This document shows, piece after piece, positions 5,439 through 6,278 of a stretch of DNA of 6,278 bases. The position numbers and the translations under genes were made by a program. The stretch's first letter is position 1. Each line of letters starts with the position of its first letter. Location: NCBI GenBank assembly GCA_964370755.1, contig CAYJKL010000038.1, forward strand, positions 1-6,278, given 5' to 3'. A model generated the notes under the pieces. The model worked only from the letters and a program-made list of their open reading frames with translations. It was not told the origin of the DNA and made no database searches. This DNA comes from CAKOSP01 sp964370755 (GTDB lineage Bacteria; Bacillota_I; Bacilli_A; RF39; UBA660).

Positions 5439-6278
5439 TTTTAAAGCATCAAGTAACTCATCTTTTTTCATAGTAGAGATACCTTTAATACCTTTTTCTT
5501 TAGCTATAGTTTTAAGTTCAGCTAAAGTTTTTTCATTTAAATCTTCAGCAACAACTTCAGTTTTTACTTCTTCTTTAACTTCTTCTTTAACTTCTACTTC
5601 TTTTTTTACTTCAACTTTTTCAGTTTTAGCAGCTTCTTTTCTATCTTCTTCATTTAAGTAATCAACCATTTCAAGTCCAGTTGCTTCACATACAGCATTA
5701 TTAAGAACACCAAGTACAACTTTAATTGATTTAACAGCATCATCATTACCAGGAATTACAAAATCAAGTAAATCTGGATCAGAATTTGTATCAATTAAAC
5801 CAAATACAGGTATTTTAAGTTTTCTTGCTTCAAGTATAGCATTGTACTCTTTTTTAGGATCTACAACAACTAAAGCTTGAGGTATTTTGTGCATTTCTCT
5901 AATACCACATAATACTTTATTTAGTTTATCGTACTCTTTTTTAAGTCCAATTACTTCTTTTTTAGGTAACTTATCAAAAGTTCCATCTTCTTCCATTCTT
6001 TCAATTTCTTCAAGTCTTCTAACTCTTCTTCTTATAGTTCTAAAGTTAGTAAGAGTTCCACCTAACCATCTTTCAGTTACATAATAACTTTTAGATCTAA
6101 GTGCTTCTTCAACACATACTTCACTAGCTTGTTTTTTAGTACCAACAAATAGTACTTTTCCACCATTACCAGCAATAGTTTTAAGCTCATTATAAGCTTC
6201 CTCAATTAGAGTATTTGTTTTTTCTAAATCGATAATATAAATATCTTCTCTAGTTCCAAAAATGTACTCTTTCATTTT
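5436..6278 (-). CDS. rpsB: Ribosomal protein S2 with C-terminal Rho_N-like tail, 5'-truncated by window edge
   Basis: S2 is a small-subunit protein at the head-body junction near the mRNA exit, and in E. coli it recruits S1. The frame is open to the window edge. The first in-window ATG (6275) is the internal Met of the conserved PKMK motif, not the start; comparison with E. coli suggests roughly 25 N-terminal residues lie outside. The visible 280 residues begin KMKEYIFGTREDIYIIDLEKT. They include LFVGTKKQA, ERWLGGTLTNFRTI, DGTFDKLPKKE, ALVVVDPKKEYNAI, PVFGLIDTNSDPD and VIPGNDDA, all classic S2 blocks. The protein continues about 70 residues past the core, with a Lys/Glu/Val-rich linker (codons at about 5541-5651) and a final 34-residue module resembling the Rho N-terminal domain. 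tsf follows 10 bp downstream. The promoter is outside the window. Confidence 0.97.
   Translation of the reverse strand, partial: KMKEYIFGTREDIYIIDLEKTNTLIEEAYNELKTIAGNGGKVLFVGTKKQASEVCVEEALRSKSYYVTERWLGGTLTNFRTIRRRVRRLEEIERMEEDGTFDKLPKKEVIGLKKEYDKLNKVLCGIREMHKIPQALVVVDPKKEYNAILEARKLKIPVFGLIDTNSDPDLLDFVIPGNDDAVKSIKVVLGVLNNAVCEATGLEMVDYLNEEDRKEAAKTEKVEVKKEVEVKEEVKEEVKTEVVAEDLNEKTLAELKTIAKEKGIKGISTMKKDELLDALK
5439..5540 (-). other. Rho_N-like domain at the C-terminus of S2
   Basis: The last 34 codons of rpsB encode a segment with the pattern TLAELKTIAKEKGI...MKKDELLDAL. This lines up without gaps with the helix-loop-helix at the start of E. coli Rho (PVSELITLGENMGL...MRKQDIIFAIL). The shared features are (S/A)EL, G(I/L), M(K/R)K and the final hydrophobic helix. 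In Rho this small fold precedes the RNA-binding domain. A SAP/LEM-type fold is the main alternative. Confidence 0.75.
5566..5600. repeat. 12-bp tandem repeat in the S2 linker
   Basis: The plus strand has two perfect adjacent copies of acttcttcttta (5566-5577 and 5578-5589), followed by a degenerate partial copy to about 5600. Because 12 is a multiple of three, the repeats encode in-frame Val-Lys-Glu-Glu units of the charged linker between the S2 core and the Rho_N-like module. Confidence 0.7.

Noticed and set aside
5317..5661. Plus-strand reading frame of 114 codons across the rpsB-tsf junction
   Set aside because: It lies antisense to two well-supported genes, is Ser/Phe/Leu-rich as expected from the complement of Lys/Glu-rich coding DNA, and has no recognisable motif.
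5887..6084. Plus-strand reading frame of 65 codons inside rpsB
   Set aside because: It lies antisense to conserved S2 blocks and its low-complexity Ser/Leu composition is a by-product of the opposite strand.
6273..6275. ATG 6275 as the true start of rpsB
   Set aside because: It is the internal Met of the conserved S2 motif PKMK, the frame continues to the window edge, and there is no room for a ribosome binding site.

Overview
The window looks like core chromosome of an AT-rich, low-GC Gram-positive bacterium (Bacillota, Bacilli or a Mollicutes-like branch). Evidence is the base composition, the G-rich Shine-Dalgarno sequences, Bacillus-type sigma-A promoters, and a YbxB-type methyltransferase gene directly before rpoB, a Bacilli arrangement. 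The code appears standard: Trp is read from TGG, the 908 visible rpoB codons contain no in-frame TGA, and the methyltransferase ends at a TGA where its family normally ends. The species cannot be named from the sequence.

All six genes lie on the minus strand. In transcription order (high to low coordinate) they are: rpsB (ribosomal protein S2, 5' end cut off by the window), tsf (EF-Ts), two small paralogous multi-span membrane proteins of unknown function, a ybxB/rsmC-like class I methyltransferase, and rpoB (RNA polymerase beta, 3' part cut off). There is no gene-free stretch over 300 bases; the longest gap is about 130 bp, between the second membrane gene and the chosen ybxB start.

The strand splits into short transcription units. 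rpsB-tsf ends at an intrinsic terminator overlapping the tsf stop codon. An extended -10 promoter just beyond its T-tract starts the membrane pair, which ends at a second intrinsic terminator, again overlapping a stop codon. Another extended -10 promoter then serves ybxB. A near-consensus promoter (TTGACA, 17 bp, TAGAAT) overlapping the ybxB stop codon gives rpoB its own start, with a roughly 65-nt leader that can fold into a hairpin.

The genes are mostly translation and transcription core, but several points are unusual. S2 carries a charged tail ending in a Rho_N-like nucleic-acid-binding module. RpoB carries Lys and Asp at two classic rifampicin-contact positions. The gene order joins two normally separate loci without pyrH/frr or rplKAJL, with an uncharacterised duplicated membrane-protein pair at the join.
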